A stretch of DNA of 64,000 nucleotides from Lonicera japonica (GCA_021464415.1 CM038463.1:115474790-115538789), one strand, 5' to 3'. Numbered from the stretch's first letter, positions 47,084-61,361 are shown. Made by a program: numbers and translations. Notes: generated by a model not told the origin, from the letters alone.

Positions 47084-47096
47084 GTGGACGCATGTA

Positions 47097-50000
47097 TTTC
47101 AAATTAAGTACTCTTAAGTTTAACAAACACCTCTCACAAGAATGGGCATATATGGTTCAAATTCTGCCAAGGAAAGTTTCAAAAATACATTTGAGAAACA
47201 ATTGTTCAAGAAGGGCTACTCCCCGTTTGTATGGTTCAAATTATATTCCTCTCACAAGGCATGTTGTCTTTTCCCAAAAAAAAATGTTTTTCTCATGGTA
47301 ATTACCAAAAAACGTCGTATCAAAGTTCCCTCACATTCATTGAACGAATTACAGAGTGTCATATTCCAATAGTCCAGTCCCAGGCACGCGAGTAATTATA
47401 GAGGAACCAAAAGAGAAACAACTAGCAAAAGAGGAAAAAGAGTGAGGATGCGTGATTGGGTTATGATGGTAGTGTTTGCATTATATTGCATGGACCCAAC
47501 CGTAGAGGGACCAAAGCAAACGCTTCCTTTTCATTATTCGGATTGAAGATCACACCCACTATTAAAGATTGTTGAAAGCTAGCTACAAATTAAGTGGGAT
47601 CGGATTCAATTCATACAATCTTTACCAAGATCCAACAAACCGACATAAAGACGTGATGTGTTATAGTTATAAAGTTTCTCAGCACATCCTCACCAAAGAT
47701 TTTGGGATCATACCTATCCCTTTCAAATAGCAAAATGGATAATATTAAGGAAAAATAATTGATTTGTGTAAAAAGTTAAAAAATAAGTAGAGGAATGTAG
47801 TTAGATGCTGTTAATCTAACTCATTTTTATGAGTAAATGCCCTCCATCGATACTTCTTTATTTGTTGTGATTTTTTTTTTCTTTCTCACGGCCCGAAGAA
47901 TTTTTTTTTCCTCATAAAAGGCAAGAAAGTAAGAGTATCTCACCAAAACTCTCAACTAATTTTCCTACTTTTTACAAAAATCATTTTTTTTTTATTTTCT
48001 TATCAAATGGAGTCAAATAGTCTTGGTGTCATTCTTGTTCTTGTAACAAGGAGATCTTGAGTTCACTCCACATGAAAATAATTATTAAATCCTTTGATAT
48101 ATCTACCCTTTATTGTGGTGCTTGGTTGTAGAACAATAATTTTTACAAATTGATTATATTGAAATTAGTGTATTCCATAAAATAAGTTAATTTGAGAATG
48201 TGTCCTTCTGTTTTTCCTAATGTAATTCTCAAACAGCAATACATTATGGGCTACAGCTATGGTTAATGAATATGGGTTTTGGGCGTTGTCTAGGGTTTTG
48301 AACCATAGTGGAGTTTCTGCCATAAAGAGGAAAAGAACAAGCTAGGGCAATTATATGAGTTCTTGTAACTAGCTATGAGTATTTGTCACGTACTCCATCT
48401 ACCTAATATGCCTAAATCCTAATATTCGGTTTCTAAAATTGACTGTGTACAAAAACAACGCAAATAGTGATTTCTATCTAGATCATTTTAATAATTTTAT
48501 TTGGTCTTGATGCATTTACAGTCTTTAGAGAGTTTTTACAAGAAGTTGTACTACTGACAGTTCAATTATGGAAAAAAAGGGAGTTAATCAACTTCATAAC
48601 TCATTTCAATGGATTAATGTTATTGTTACCATATATATATATATATATATATATGTTAAAGAAACATTTCAATCCTTCCCAATGCACGTTCAGATTCTAC
48701 ATAGACAAATTAAGGGTAGCTATTCTGCAAGTAATAAACAACTTTTAATGCACAAGGTCACGATAACTCGATCAATGGGTTATTTGCTTTGGGATAAACT
48801 AAAATTGCTTTCTTGTACAAAAAATGTAATGTGTTATTTGTTTGTTTTGGCGGACATTAAAATTGCTTCCTTATAGAAAGAGTAAAATAGGATATGACTG
48901 AGATGCATTTGTGTTTCTGCGCGCGTGTGAGAGAGATGGATCGTGTTGGCCTAATGCTTCAATTCCAAAATTTCTACTTGTAAAGTTGTAGCGATTCTTC
49001 TCTCGAGGGGCTTATTAGTTACTTCATGCAAAAAGTAACATAAGGTAGAGCAAAAGTGATAAAAAGAACAGTTATTCCTAATTATCTAAAAATTAGCTAG
49101 TGTTGCAGAAAGTCTAGCTAATTAATATCTCAAAATGAAATACCCCGTTCATTGAATCTATGGTGTTGTTTTTTTTTTTTTGAGAAGATTGAATCTATGG
49201 TTGATGGACTCTCAAATACATTTATTTTAACATAAATAATAATAGTTTTCGTACAAAATTACAAAATGCCGATATCATGTGGTCGAAAGAGGGGAAAAAG
49301 AGTAAAATATGTATAAAATATTATATCAAAAGGCAAGTAAAGTAAAATGGGGGGATGTGAGAGATGTCAAGTCAATTCATGCATCAAAAGAACCGATGAA
49401 GAATGGGGGCGTGCATGGTAAAAAAAAAAAAAAAAAGTAAAAGCCGGTTAGCCAGGTGAAGACGCAAGATAAGTAAGAAAGAGAAACTAAAATGCATGCA
49501 GTCACGGCCGGCCCGAAAGATAGACAAAGCAAGGCGTTGTTTTGGGCTTTTATTTTCTGTGTCTCGATTACAGGTAGTCATTACCTTTCATATATATATA
49601 TATACATATATATACAACATAATACTATTACTTTTTATACTTGTATAAGAGATTCGTTTTATAAATTCGCCTTGAGTTTTTAAATTTTCTAAAACTTAAT
49701 TTACTGGCCGGCCTGCCTGCCTGCCTGCGTGCAGTAAAGTGGGTCCCGATCCACTCTCAACCAGAAAGAGACCATGACTCAGCCCCCAAGTTTATGCGTG
49801 TGTGGGTGAGGGGTCCCCCTTTGAGGTGCCAGCTTTGCTACACTTGTGCATGGGGTTTGAGGATGAGGGTGGGGGTGGGGTACACAACATGTGTACATTC
49901 TACCAATCATGCTTCTATTTGCTACTGAAATTTGGGATATTATTATTATTATTATTATTATTATTATCGTTGTTGTTGTCTTCGTCGTCGTTTGCCACAT

Positions 50001-50639
50001 AATATTTGTGCTAACTTTTACATATCTTAACTAATCTCTAGTTACGGAACAATGGTCTTCACTTCTTATTTAAAGACTGATTCAAAAAAAGTCTGACCAG
50101 TAAATCATTGATTTGTCTGATATCAAAATATATATAATTCATTTATAAGTTCACTAAAAAAAAGTTTTAAGATGTCTACAATGGACAGATTCAACGCCGC
50201 AACAACAAAGATTACGATACTTTGTAGGTGCCAAGATCGATCGATGTTGCCGACCCCGTTCCTGATCTAAACAATTAAGCGTGCAAAACTTCGAAATGGC
50301 ATTCACACTCTTGATTTGTGAGCAACTTAAAGCATTTTGTGTACATAGGCGTAAGTAAATACCATTAAGCATGTTATATCACTTTTATTATTTTGAGATT
50401 TTTACGAGATATTGTTTTTTATTTTAGTTTTATGAATATTGGTAAGATATAGATTTAGGATTTAAATTCAAAATTTTAGGTTACCGAATTTGGAGTATCA
50501 TACAATTATATAAACCATGTAATTAGTAAAATTAAAATGAGAAATTCATCTCCTAAAAATATCAAAATAGAACAATATATACATAAACAAAATAAAAGTG
50601 ACATAACATAAGTGACTAGCTAGACTCTTATCCATTACA
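47097..50639. other. Intergenic with simple repeats
   Basis: No gene recognised. Notable simple sequences are an AT microsatellite at 48634-48654, TGCC repeats near 49709-49728 and TTA repeats near 49939-49966. A possible SINE-like box B (TGAGTTCACTCC) lies at 48058-48069. Open frames here look like chance. Confidence 0.5.
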
Positions 50640-51000
50640 TACTCAATTTCTTCGGTTTTTCTCAATGCCCTCCATTTTAAGGGCTAAGCAAATAAATATT
50701 TTCATGAAATTGATAGCAATGATCTCTATAATGAGTATCTCATATCTACAAAATTTCATCAAAACTTTAATTTACAAGTGCGTGAGATAATCATCGAAAA
50801 TTTCAAGACAAAAATGATATCAATTTTTTACTACTCGTACTTCCGATTTGAATTTTTGATGAAATTTTGTAGATATGATTTTCTTATTATAAAGATAAAA
50901 ATCATCTATACTAAATTTCATAAAAAAAACTCATCCATTTAGCCATAGAAAAAGAAGGTATCAAGGGAAATTGGGGAAATAGGGTAATAAAGAGAAGTTT
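50640..51000. repeat. Fold-back element, copy 2
   Basis: An imperfect palindrome centred near 50840. ATCTACAAAATTTCATCAAA on the left is mirrored by TTGATGAAATTTTGTAGAT on the right; related to copies at 32800 and 59945. Confidence 0.7.
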
Positions 51001-51622
51001 AGTCCTAACACGATGGTCTTCACATCTGTCAAAAAAAAAAAAGGACTCTCTTCAATTCTTCTACCTAATCTTGCTTTTCACCCCACTTTCCAAAACTTTC
51101 AATGCACCTTAGAAGTACATTTATGTACTATTTATTCTTTAAACCAAAATTAATTATGAAAAAAATACATATAGGTTATGTTTATTATACTGAACATAAA
51201 CCAGAAAACTAATATTGTTAGCTCCAAATTCGCAACTAAATAATACAATCATTTTATTAATGAGTTAAAAATGTTAATTTTCTAGAGCTAAACATATATT
51301 TGAAGAGCTAGTGTTAATAACTTTACGTTTGACCATTTAGATGTGATTTAGAACTAAAATTTTTAATATTTTATATGTTGGATTAATGTACTGCAATTTT
51401 TTTAATTAATTTTTCGTTCAATGAGAGAATATTTATGTAATATACTTGTGAAGTGAACTAAAAGATTTTAAAAAATAGGGTGAGAAGTAAAATTATGTGA
51501 GTGCATTTAATGACGCCTAAAAAGAAACAGCGAACCCATGAGTGTGTAAGTTATAATGAGTTTTTCAAAATCACCCAACACACAACATTTATCCTCTTTG
51601 TCCTATTATAAACTAAAAGGCG

Positions 51623-51629
51623 TATAAAT
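51623..51629 (+). promoter_or_regulatory. TATA box of ACC oxidase
   Basis: TATAAAT lies 91 bp before the start codon, followed by a short leader. Confidence 0.6.
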
Positions 51630-51674
51630 TGCACTCCAACTCCCTCATTCCTCATATAGTCATACAAATATTGA

Positions 51675-53025
<1,351 letters not shown>

Positions 53026-54705
53026 GCTATACCATAAGAAAGCAATGCCATTTGTGTGTCTGTGTGTGTTCAAATATCAGAAAGGCTATGGATAAGTGTG
53101 GTTTGTACTCAAGTTTTACTATTTACTGTGGAACTTTTTAACGTTTTAAATAAGTCCTTTGATAAGAAATGTCCTAATGAGAGAATCTATCTTTTACTGT
53201 GATTTTACCATAAAGTTTTTAGAGAGACGACAAATAATATAAGATTGAAATGACTCATAAGATGATCATATAGAAAAATCAAAATCAAGCAACTCAAACT
53301 TAGATAGCTAAACAAGCTAGCCAAAGATTATCATATTTTGAAGTTGGATAATTTCATAACTATTATTACCAAATTAAGAAATATATCCATTTTTGTATCC
53401 TCTTGTAGGACCTTCATATAAGCCTCTAAGACGGGCCTTTATAGCACACACCTATCTTTTTTAATTGTTTATATATGTCATGGTGCTAGTCTTTTTCCGG
53501 GAGGCTAGTGAATTTATAAAAACAAGAACCAAGAAAAAGAAATATACTCAAGTTCTCCCAAAACAAATATGGAATGACAATATTGTACCTTACATTTTGA
53601 GGATATATAACAGATTTAGTTTGGCAGAAGCCATTTTGTTTTGGCTATTCAATAATTTTCATGAACCAAACTTGAATAACGTACCCATATAGCCACCATA
53701 TATACAAAAAATGGCTTTTTTATATACCCCTAATCCATCTATATGTGGGCTTACCTCATTGTACGTACCTTAATTAATATCTACAAAAGATCCAACTAGT
53801 GAAAGTAGTGGAGCACTAAGACAAACAGACCAACCTAAGTGCCATATCTCCTTCACAAAGTAATGTCAAATCTACTACTATATGAGGAGTGCCTCGATGC
53901 AAAATTCAAATATGTTACATGATAATAGTAGCATATCACTTTAACGATTCACCCCCTGAAATAAGGAATCTTTAATGGAGCTGATGTGGCACTATTCCAG
54001 AAAATTGCAACTACAGGTGTCCTCTATCTCTAGACATGATTTATATTTCTTGGCGTCCAAACAGATTAGGCAGACATTTTTAACCCAGGAAAAGACTATC
54101 GTCCTCATTGTATATTGAATTCAAATAGTGTGTCTAAACTGTTTACTATATCAGGGCATCCAAAAGTTTGAGCACGAAAATAGTCAATATTGCATTTTCT
54201 TCACTGAGATATAAGCACTAAAATTATCTTCCCAAAAGGTGGATTCACATATCCTCTTAAGAGTAGAGAATCAATTACAACATAATAATTTTAGCAAAAT
54301 TTTTTTTTTTAAATCAAGAACGCTGAATGTAGCAGAAATTTGTTCCCTCCTCAGTGCAGAGCATTCAGATTCCATTCAACTAGATTAAATTAAAATTCAA
54401 AAACTGTAGCCAAGAATGAGATACGCTAAGCACATAAACTGTTCATAGAAATCACAAACCAGTGTTGCAAAATTAGCATTAATTTTTAAATTACCCAGAG
54501 GTGCTTAACACCCAAAAGATCCCAATATAGGGCAAGGGTATGAAAAGTCGGCACCCAATGCTCTTTCTACAAGGAGAAAAAGCAAAAATCATCAAATCCA
54601 CTCTTCTGCAAAGAAAAAGCACTTCTTTTCTACAGTCTAAACTAATGAGTTAGGAAAAATTATGAGGCAATCCCCACATAGGCACCATGCCAATATAAAA
54701 ACTAC
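53026..54705. other. Intergenic between ACC oxidase and the CLMP1-like relic
   Basis: 3' flank of ACC oxidase, then AT-rich sequence with no gene. A run of about 13 T at 54300-54312 would read as poly(A) about 400 bases after the stop of the minus-strand CLMP1-like gene. Confidence 0.5.
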
Positions 54706-56861
54706 TCATTCCTTTGAAATCCGATCGACCTTCTCAACATTGTCCCTTTTATCACCAACATTGGTGTTCAAACTCGCGACTTTTTTTTTCCTCTCCTTCC
54801 ACAGCTTCCCCATTAGAGCAATGATTCTTCAGAACCGTTGAGATGTCAACCTCGGAAGCTCCAGCTAGCTTGAATCTCTCTACAGCAGTATCGAGGTTAT
54901 TCTTCCATCCAGTCAACCCCAATTTGCATTCAACTTGAGATCGCTCAAAAAGCATGTTTCCCCAAAACAAATGTATTTGTGACCTCATCACTGCAGCTTG
55001 TTCTGCAGCTTCATCAGTCAGAATCTCACCTTCATTGCCACTTCCTTGTTTTTTCTTTCTTTTTAACAGTTCTCTCTTGCTAACGCTAGGCTCTTGTAAC
55101 TCCTTGGCTCTCTTCTCCTCTAGCTTCTCCCACGTACATTTCGGTCGCAGCTTTCATTTTCTCTTCTGCACTGTCAAAAAGTTCAATTGTCTCCTTAAAG
55201 TCCCACTTTGATAGATCTTCTTTCTTAGCAAGAACAAACGACCAATGAAGTTTTTCCATTTCAAATTGCTCCTGCCCTAGAGCTAGCAACCCCTCGTAAA
55301 AGTCCGGCTTAATCATGAGTGCCTCCTCATACTTCACTCTGGCCAAAGAAAAATTTTCTTTTACCCATTCATAAGCGTCTTGAAGCGTTGCTGCCACCAA
55401 CTCCTTTGCAGCAGAGTCATCAATGGGAATCCAATTCCCTGCAGCACACATATGAACATTCACCCAGTTGAAGAAAGACAGAGCAGTGACCTCCTGGAAC
55501 TTTAAGGCGGCCTAGTCAAAAAGGCTTTGCGCCTCTTCACTCGTTACTATCTCCTTGAGGGCTTCAGAGCAAAGCTCCATCCCAAGCTCGTGCACGTCAA
55601 TATGCGCGTCCAGGTCAACACCAACGTGGGTTCGGAATAACTGAGCAAATTCAAATAACCAGTCATCCATCTCCATTTCTTTAAACTCGGGATCTTCTGA
55701 TGCTGTTGGTTTCTCCTCAGGAACTGCCTTTTCCGTCTTATCAATCTCAGTTTCCACAGTTTCAACCACAGAATCAACAAGTGAAGAATGAGACCCTGTA
55801 TCTTCTCCTTTGATCCCCTCACTCTCAAGAGGTTTTTCCTCCTCTTCCAATAAAGGTGGCTCCTGTTCCGGACTCACCTCAACAATGTGCAATCTCAACA
55901 TTCCGATCAAGTCACCTTTATCTGTTTTCGCTTCTTTTGGAATAAGGCTGTCAACACAAGATTCTGCGAATCTGAGTTCAGTGGTACATGTTATGGTCAC
56001 CAAATCACCATCATTGTCCTTATACTTGACCAAAACCGACTTCGATAAAGGAAAGCATTTGCTTACAATCTCCCTCAGAACTTTAAAACTGCAATTTAGT
56101 GGCATTTGGGCAAGCCTAATGTCATGATCATAAACAAGCTTCAATGATCTCCAATGAGTCGGACCTTTTGGAGATTGCCCATGAGTGGGCAGTGATATCG
56201 ATGTAGAAAATATCTGCCCCTTTTGGCTATCCTTAACCAGATTACCATTGGGTTTAGAAGAACCATTGGAAGAATTCAATACAAGTTTTGGCAGATGAGT
56301 CTTGACCTCAAAACCATTTTCACTAGGTAGAGTTGGATGGGTTTTATCAGGCTTATTATTAGGTAACACAACTGAAGAAGCTGCTGCCTTCTTTGGCACT
56401 GGTCGAGCTGGTAAACAAGGCCCAATGCCAGTGACTGGGGCTCCGCGGACTGCAGAAGCACCGAGGGCTGCCGGTGAAGGGCGGCTCTGAAGGTCCTGCT
56501 GAGCCTCTTGGCGAGCCACCAGTGCATTTCTCAATCTCCGGGCAATCTCCAAAGCATATATGTGATTCGGGTCACAGCCCAATAGAGCTTGCACATCGTG
56601 CAAAGCCATTTCATACTTTCCTATTGCCTCGAATGCACGAGCCCTACGAAGTGCACCCACGTAGTCTTTGGCCTGAAACTTTTTATTACTTTCTTCTTTG
56701 AGCTCGTTTGCTCTTTTCAAGAAAATGGATGAGTCCAAAGCAATACCACTATTAACAATTGGTTGAGGGTTGTTATCTCCTGCAACTTGGTTTTGGTTTT
56801 GGTTTTGTTTTTTATTTTGGTTAACACCACTCTTTTTTTTCTTACCTCCAGGTTTCCCCAT
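54706..56861 (-). pseudogene. CLMP1/PHOX-like TPR-PB1 protein, broken
   Basis: Family members have an N-terminal TPR domain, a PB1 domain and C-terminal TPR-like repeats; Arabidopsis CLMP1 acts in chloroplast separation and others work as chaperone-associated proteins. The frame starts at 56861 (MGKPGGKKKKSG, SSIFLKRANELKEE), then jumps at residue 71 from DYVGAL to RRARAFEAIGKY, lacking about 50 residues that family members carry in the first TPRs. The PB1 domain is at about residues 239-305, with the acidic motif YKDNDGDLVTI. The frame is then broken by TAG at 55514-55512, a 4-bp insertion near 55131-55137 and an extra A near 54781-54790; beyond each, family sequence resumes (ERSQVECKLGLTGWKNNLD) to a natural end at 54706. 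No intron is seen, and a T run at 54300 could be a tail, so a retrocopy is possible. Confidence 0.85.
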
Positions 56862-57052
56862 ACAAATTCCCTAGTTAATCACCCCCTCTCATTTGAATGT
56901 AAATAAAATGAAAAATGGTAACTCTGCAGTGTGTTCCAACAACGTTTGAATACGTAAATGCAAGACGCTTTTGATGAAAGGGTAAATATATATATATAGA
57001 GAGAGAGAGAGGGTGAGAAAGCAACTTACGAATGAGAAATTCAAATCATTTA

Positions 57053-57572
57053 GGCCTAGTTTGATTCGGGTATTAAAAAGTGAAATGGGATTATTAATAC
57101 CACTTTTTTTTATAATACATTATTTGATTCGTACAAATGTGTTGGGATTACTAATACCGGTACTAACTTAATACCACAAAAAGTGGTATAATTTAATACC
57201 AGGGGGAGGTGGTATTGTTTATCCAGGATTGAGAAAAAGAAACCATATATTTTTAAAAATGTTATTACTACTATAATATTTTCAAAAATGCCACTACTAC
57301 TATATTATTATTATTTTAATTTTTTTTAAACAAATTTTTTTTTCAAATTTTTAAATTTTTTTAACATTTTTTTTGTTAGTCTAAAATATAATCATGTATA
57401 CGAGTTACAGGACCAAATATGGTATTAACATTAGTATGGGATATCACAGTATTAATACTGCATGAATCAAACAAGGTATTGGTATTAAATTAATACCAGG
57501 ATTAATAGTCCAGTACTATTAATACTAGTATTATTAATTTCACTGATCCTAATACCTGAATCAAACGAGGCC
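57053..57572. mobile_element. Tourist-like (PIF/Harbinger) MITE
   Basis: The 520-bp element has terminal repeats GGCCTAGTTTGATTC and GAATCAAACGAGGCC and TTA target duplications (57050-57052 and 57573-57575). The interior is rich in TTAATACC motifs in both orientations. It has no ORF. Confidence 0.87.
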
Positions 57573-57893
57573 TTAATGCATAATCTAATATTATTTGATT
57601 GGAATGTGAACACTCAGAAGAAGTTGATTGAAGAGAAAAAAGATTAGACGAGAAGGGTGTTGGTGTTGGTGTTGTGTTGTGAGAGCGGATACTGTACACA
57701 GAGAGATGGAATGGAAGTCAAATTAAATGAGGTTTTTTTTGTAAAGTCAGTTGAGGTTGAAACCCTACTTAGTGCACGAATTAATATTTAGACTAAACTA
57801 ACATAACTGTTCCATTGTTATCGTCTCACTTTAACTTTCAAATAAAGTTTTGTCCTATTTAAATATTTAAATTATTAATCAAGTTTTAAATAT
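57573..57893. other. Short intergenic stretch
   Basis: AT-rich sequence with nothing recognised beyond simple GTTGGTGTT repeats near 57659. Confidence 0.45.
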
Positions 57894-57902
57894 TTAAATT
57901 AT

Positions 57903-58028
57903 GGGTCATTTGGGTTTTAGGTATCGAAGTTTTGTCGAAATTGAGTTTTGAGTACCGAAGCTTATGAAAACTGAGCTTTGGGTACCATTTTACACCGTTC
58001 CGTGAGTCAACTAACGTTGACTGTTAAC
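57903..58028 (+). repeat. Left terminal inverted repeat of Pack-MULE
   Basis: Runs from GGGTCATTTGG to TGACTGTTAAC and pairs imperfectly with 59611-59727. It carries repeated GGTACC-type motifs. Confidence 0.87.
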
Positions 58029-58267
58029 TCTCTCTGATTTTGTGTTTGAGGTACCGAAATTATCATCAGCAATTAACAAACACTCTTACAAAATAATTTA
58101 TCTCCAAACCACGATCAAAAGAAATAGAGAGAGAAATATAAAGAGAGAAAAGAAGAACCCACCCACAATTTCCCAATTCATATTCCCTCGCACAGTTGCC
58201 TCTCCATTTCCTCTTCCACCACAAATCCAACTTTACCTCTGTGGAGTAATCAAATAAATCGAAGAAG

Positions 58268-58486
58268 ATGAGTCGAGCGGCAGGTGGGGCCAAAGGAAGG
58301 AAAGGGAAGAAGGGGTCGACCTTCATGATTGATTGTGGTAAGCCAGTGGAGGATAAAATCATGGAGATTGCATCATGTGGCGTTGAACTCGGTGTTCATT
58401 TGGTCGGATATTGCGGCTTGATTTTGGAAGGTAATTGGGTTTTCAAGGGAATAATAGAAGATAATTATCAATTTCAATGTATTTGA
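58268..58486 (+). pseudogene. RPL22 5' exon fragment fused to unknown sequence
   Basis: The ORF begins MSRAAGGAKGRKGKKG and continues TFMIDCGKPVEDKIMEIAS, the N-terminus of cytosolic ribosomal protein L22 (eL22). Similarity ends at about 58375; the following 37 residues are unrelated. A leader of some 110 bp upstream may also be captured. The rRNA-binding core of eL22 is missing, so the product would not be a ribosomal protein, though the chimeric ORF itself is open and could be translated. Confidence 0.85.
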
Positions 58487-59240
58487 TTTTCTGTCTCTAA
58501 GAAAGGCAATATATTAGTTTGTACTTGATAAGCAGAAATGATCTATGAAATTACAATTAATTATTCAAAAATTTGTTGATAACTAGATTATTGTTTGTTT
58601 GAGTTTGAAAGTTGTGACTAGAGTAATTGTATTTTATGCTTTAGTTGTTTTGTTGTATTTTTAGAAAGAGTGAAGGTGAAAATGTATTGGAATTAATCGA
58701 CACTCTTGGAACCAATGAAAAGCAGTAGTATTTCCATGTATTGGAGAGATGCAAGATGGTTAAGTAGATTTTACAACTGAAGCTCTTTGCCGCGTTACTG
58801 TGTTCTAGTAGGAATTTCAAGTCATGTATATCTTTCTTTGTCAAGTGATTCTGTGTTATGTTTACGAATCTTGCATTGTTTTGATTTCGAGTTCAAGCTG
58901 AACCAACATAGACCATGCAAGTGAATTTATCAATTTAGGTTTCTTGGAGATTGCTGCAGTATTCGACTACGAGTCTGCTTGTTTTTGTTTCTTAGTCTGT
59001 AATTCTTGCCATTTTTAATATCGCTTGCATCATTTTTTAAATTTTGTTTTTGTGGCCCTAAATAGTTTGGATTTTTTTTATTTTTGGATTCAAATAATAT
59101 GATACTTCCATTTCTATATTTTTTTTTAAAAAAAAAAAAAGAACCCACCCACATTCCTCATTGTCCTTTCCATCTCCCCCGCATACGTCGCCGGAAAAAA
59201 GAACGTACACAATCACTTGAATCTAGATCTGATTCTCATC

Positions 59241-59350
59241 AGGAAAGGAAAGTATGTTCAGTATAACCTCCTTGGAGATCTATTCGAGGTCTCTTCCAAG
59301 TACGTTCCTCCCATTCAGCCTGTTGGTCGTGGTGCTTTCGGCATCGTTTG
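59241..59350 (+). pseudogene. MAP kinase exon 1 fragment
   Basis: The frame reads [19 protein letters not shown] then [15 protein letters not shown], matching the start of plant MAP kinases through the ATP-binding glycine loop (GxGxxG). It stops at an intact GT donor at 59351-59352, at a position expected for the first exon, so it was captured from genomic DNA. The remaining kinase domain, including the TEY/TDY activation loop, is absent. Confidence 0.87.
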
Positions 59351-59610
59351 GTAATCCTCCTCCTCCTCCTCTTTCTCTATACATATGCGGAGAGTTCACC
59401 ATTAAAACCCAATTTAATTTTGAAGTTGTTTTTTTATGTTCAAGAAAAGAAGAAATTGGATAGGGGATTAAGAGAAAACAAGGGAAGGAAAGAAGAAAGG
59501 ATTACATTTATTGAAATTGATCAAGAAATTTACAATGTTGATGTCAAAATTCAAATTGGAATCGAAGATTTTGATGTTAAATAAGGGTATTTTTTGGTAC
59601 AAAATTTTAA

Positions 59611-59727
59611 GTTAACAGTCAATCGTGCTTGACTCACAAAATGGTATCCAAAAGCTCAGTCTTCATAAACTTTGGTACCCAAAGCCCAATTTTGACAAAA
59701 CTTTGGTACACAAAAGCCAAACGACCC
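59611..59727 (-). repeat. Right terminal inverted repeat of Pack-MULE
   Basis: Inverse of the left repeat from GTTAACAGTCA to GACGACCC-like end (ACGACCC), with scattered mismatches. Confidence 0.87.
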
Positions 59728-59944
59728 TTAAATTATTAACTGAATTTTAAATTAACCCATTCGTCTAATTTTACCCTTAAATTCCGTCAAAGTTGACACC
59801 CAAATTAAACAGAATGGACAATTTAAAACTCGGTCGATAATTTAAGTATTTAACTAAGGTAAACTTTTATTTAATGGTCAAAATAAGACAATACTAATAA
59901 TTCAAAGATCGTTAGGGTAGTTCACTCTAATATTCAATATGTAA

Positions 59945-60310
59945 TATAAGGGATTTGTTTCCCTTTCATTATACTTTGTCAGTTCAAGGGCGAAATATAT
60001 AAACTATTTTATAAAATTTGGTAGAAATAATTTTTATAATGAGTAAATTAATTTTATAAAATTTTATCATAATTTTCAATCTAGAAGTGGGTAAAGATTA
60101 TCGTTTAGAATTTTAAGGGTAGCAAAAGGAATATATCATATATGTATCAAAATTTTATTATACCCACTTTCGGTTAAAAATTTTTGAATTCTTTTTTTAG
60201 AGATGATCTAATTATTATAGAAATTGTCTTTATCCAATTTCATGAAATAAATTATCCATTTACCACTCGAGTTAAACCCTATTGGACGAAATTGAACCTA
60301 AAGAATAATA
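59945..60310. repeat. Fold-back element, copy 3
   Basis: An imperfect palindrome centred near 60130, with TAGAAGTGGGTAAAG and TACCCACTTTCGG near the middle. It shares layout and motifs with the copies at 32800 and 50640. Confidence 0.6.
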
Positions 60311-60613
60311 TAGAGGAGCCAATTCCTAATATAAGAATGCGTTTGTTTTAATTACTCACAAATATACGAAATAATATATAGTATATATAGTATGGGCAGC
60401 GTTGAACCTTAATATATAGTATAGGCGAGGTTGAATCTAGACTTGATCAACTCACTGATTTTAATTAATTCTTCATCTACGTTAAAAATTTTGGATTGAT
60501 AGTGAAAGAAATAAAATACGAAATAAATATCAAATAATAAATCATTAGAGTCTGGGAGCCAATTCCAATTTTGTTCCAATAATTTTCTCCCGTTCTCCGC
60601 AAGAATATACAAA

Positions 60614-60616
<3 letters not shown>

Positions 60617-60666
<50 letters not shown>
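60617..60666 (+). repeat. AAT microsatellite
   Basis: About 16 uninterrupted trinucleotide units. Confidence 0.95.
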
Positions 60667-60668
<2 letters not shown>

Positions 60669-60719
60669 ACTAGTATATACTCAAGATAGACTGCGCTCCG
60701 TAATGTTTTATGACTTTAA

Positions 60720-61358
60720 GTGCTCGTTTGGTTCGAGTTTTGGGAATGAAATAAGTATGGAATGGACATACTTGATTCCTGGGAAAAAAAATTCCTGACA
60801 TCTAAGATGTGATGCCGATGTTTGGTTCAACCGGGAATAAGAATGGAATAAAGTATCAATTACAAAAATACCATTTTTTTATAAGATGAGTAGACATCAC
60901 CTACTAATTTTTCAAAAGAGATAATTACTATAATAAATTACAAAAATTACACATGCCTAGCTAATAACTATCCTACAAAAATTATAGTTTTTGTAATTAA
61001 AAAAGAATTACAACAGGAAAAAAGAAAAGAAAAAAGTTCCAAATATTTTTAGTTTTTTTCATTTTTGTCAGCAGCATAATTAAAAAAAAGTTCCAAACAA
61101 TATTTCCATACACAGATAGAAAAAGAATTATTTATTCATAAGAAAGGGTGTTATTTTAGTCCTAACATGAAAAATAAAAAAAGTGGCCCATTGGTAATGG
61201 TTTATTCCTTATGATATAAATGGGAGAACTTGGGAGGGGGAAAGGTTTGTTCCTGGAATCATTTATTCCAGACTTAAAACTTGAACCAAACACGAGAATC
61301 GTTTCAGAATGAAATCTAGCATTCCCGGAATGGTTTAAATCTTGAATCAAATGAGCCA
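60720..61358. mobile_element. Tourist-like MITE, relative of the one at 45382
   Basis: The 639-bp element runs from GTGCTCGTTTGGTTCGAG to CTTGAATCAAATGAGCCA, with TAA duplicated at 60717-60719 and 61359-61361. It has no ORF. Confidence 0.78.
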
Positions 61359-61361
61359 TAA

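Larger units (their letters stand above)
57903..59727. mobile_element. Pack-MULE carrying RPL22 and MAP kinase fragments
   Basis: The 1825-bp element has long terminal inverted repeats (57903-58028 and 59611-59727) and an exact 9-bp target duplication TTAAATTAT (57894-57902 and 59728-59736), the hallmark of Mutator-like elements. The termini are GGGTC and GACCC. There is no transposase. Between the repeats are exon fragments of two unrelated host genes in the same orientation, which defines a Pack-MULE. The exact target duplication suggests a fairly recent insertion. Confidence 0.92.

Noticed and set aside
49779..50002. Overlapping open frames on both strands with poly-Ile or poly-Leu tails
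   Set aside because: They arise from the TTA microsatellite and G-rich simple sequence.
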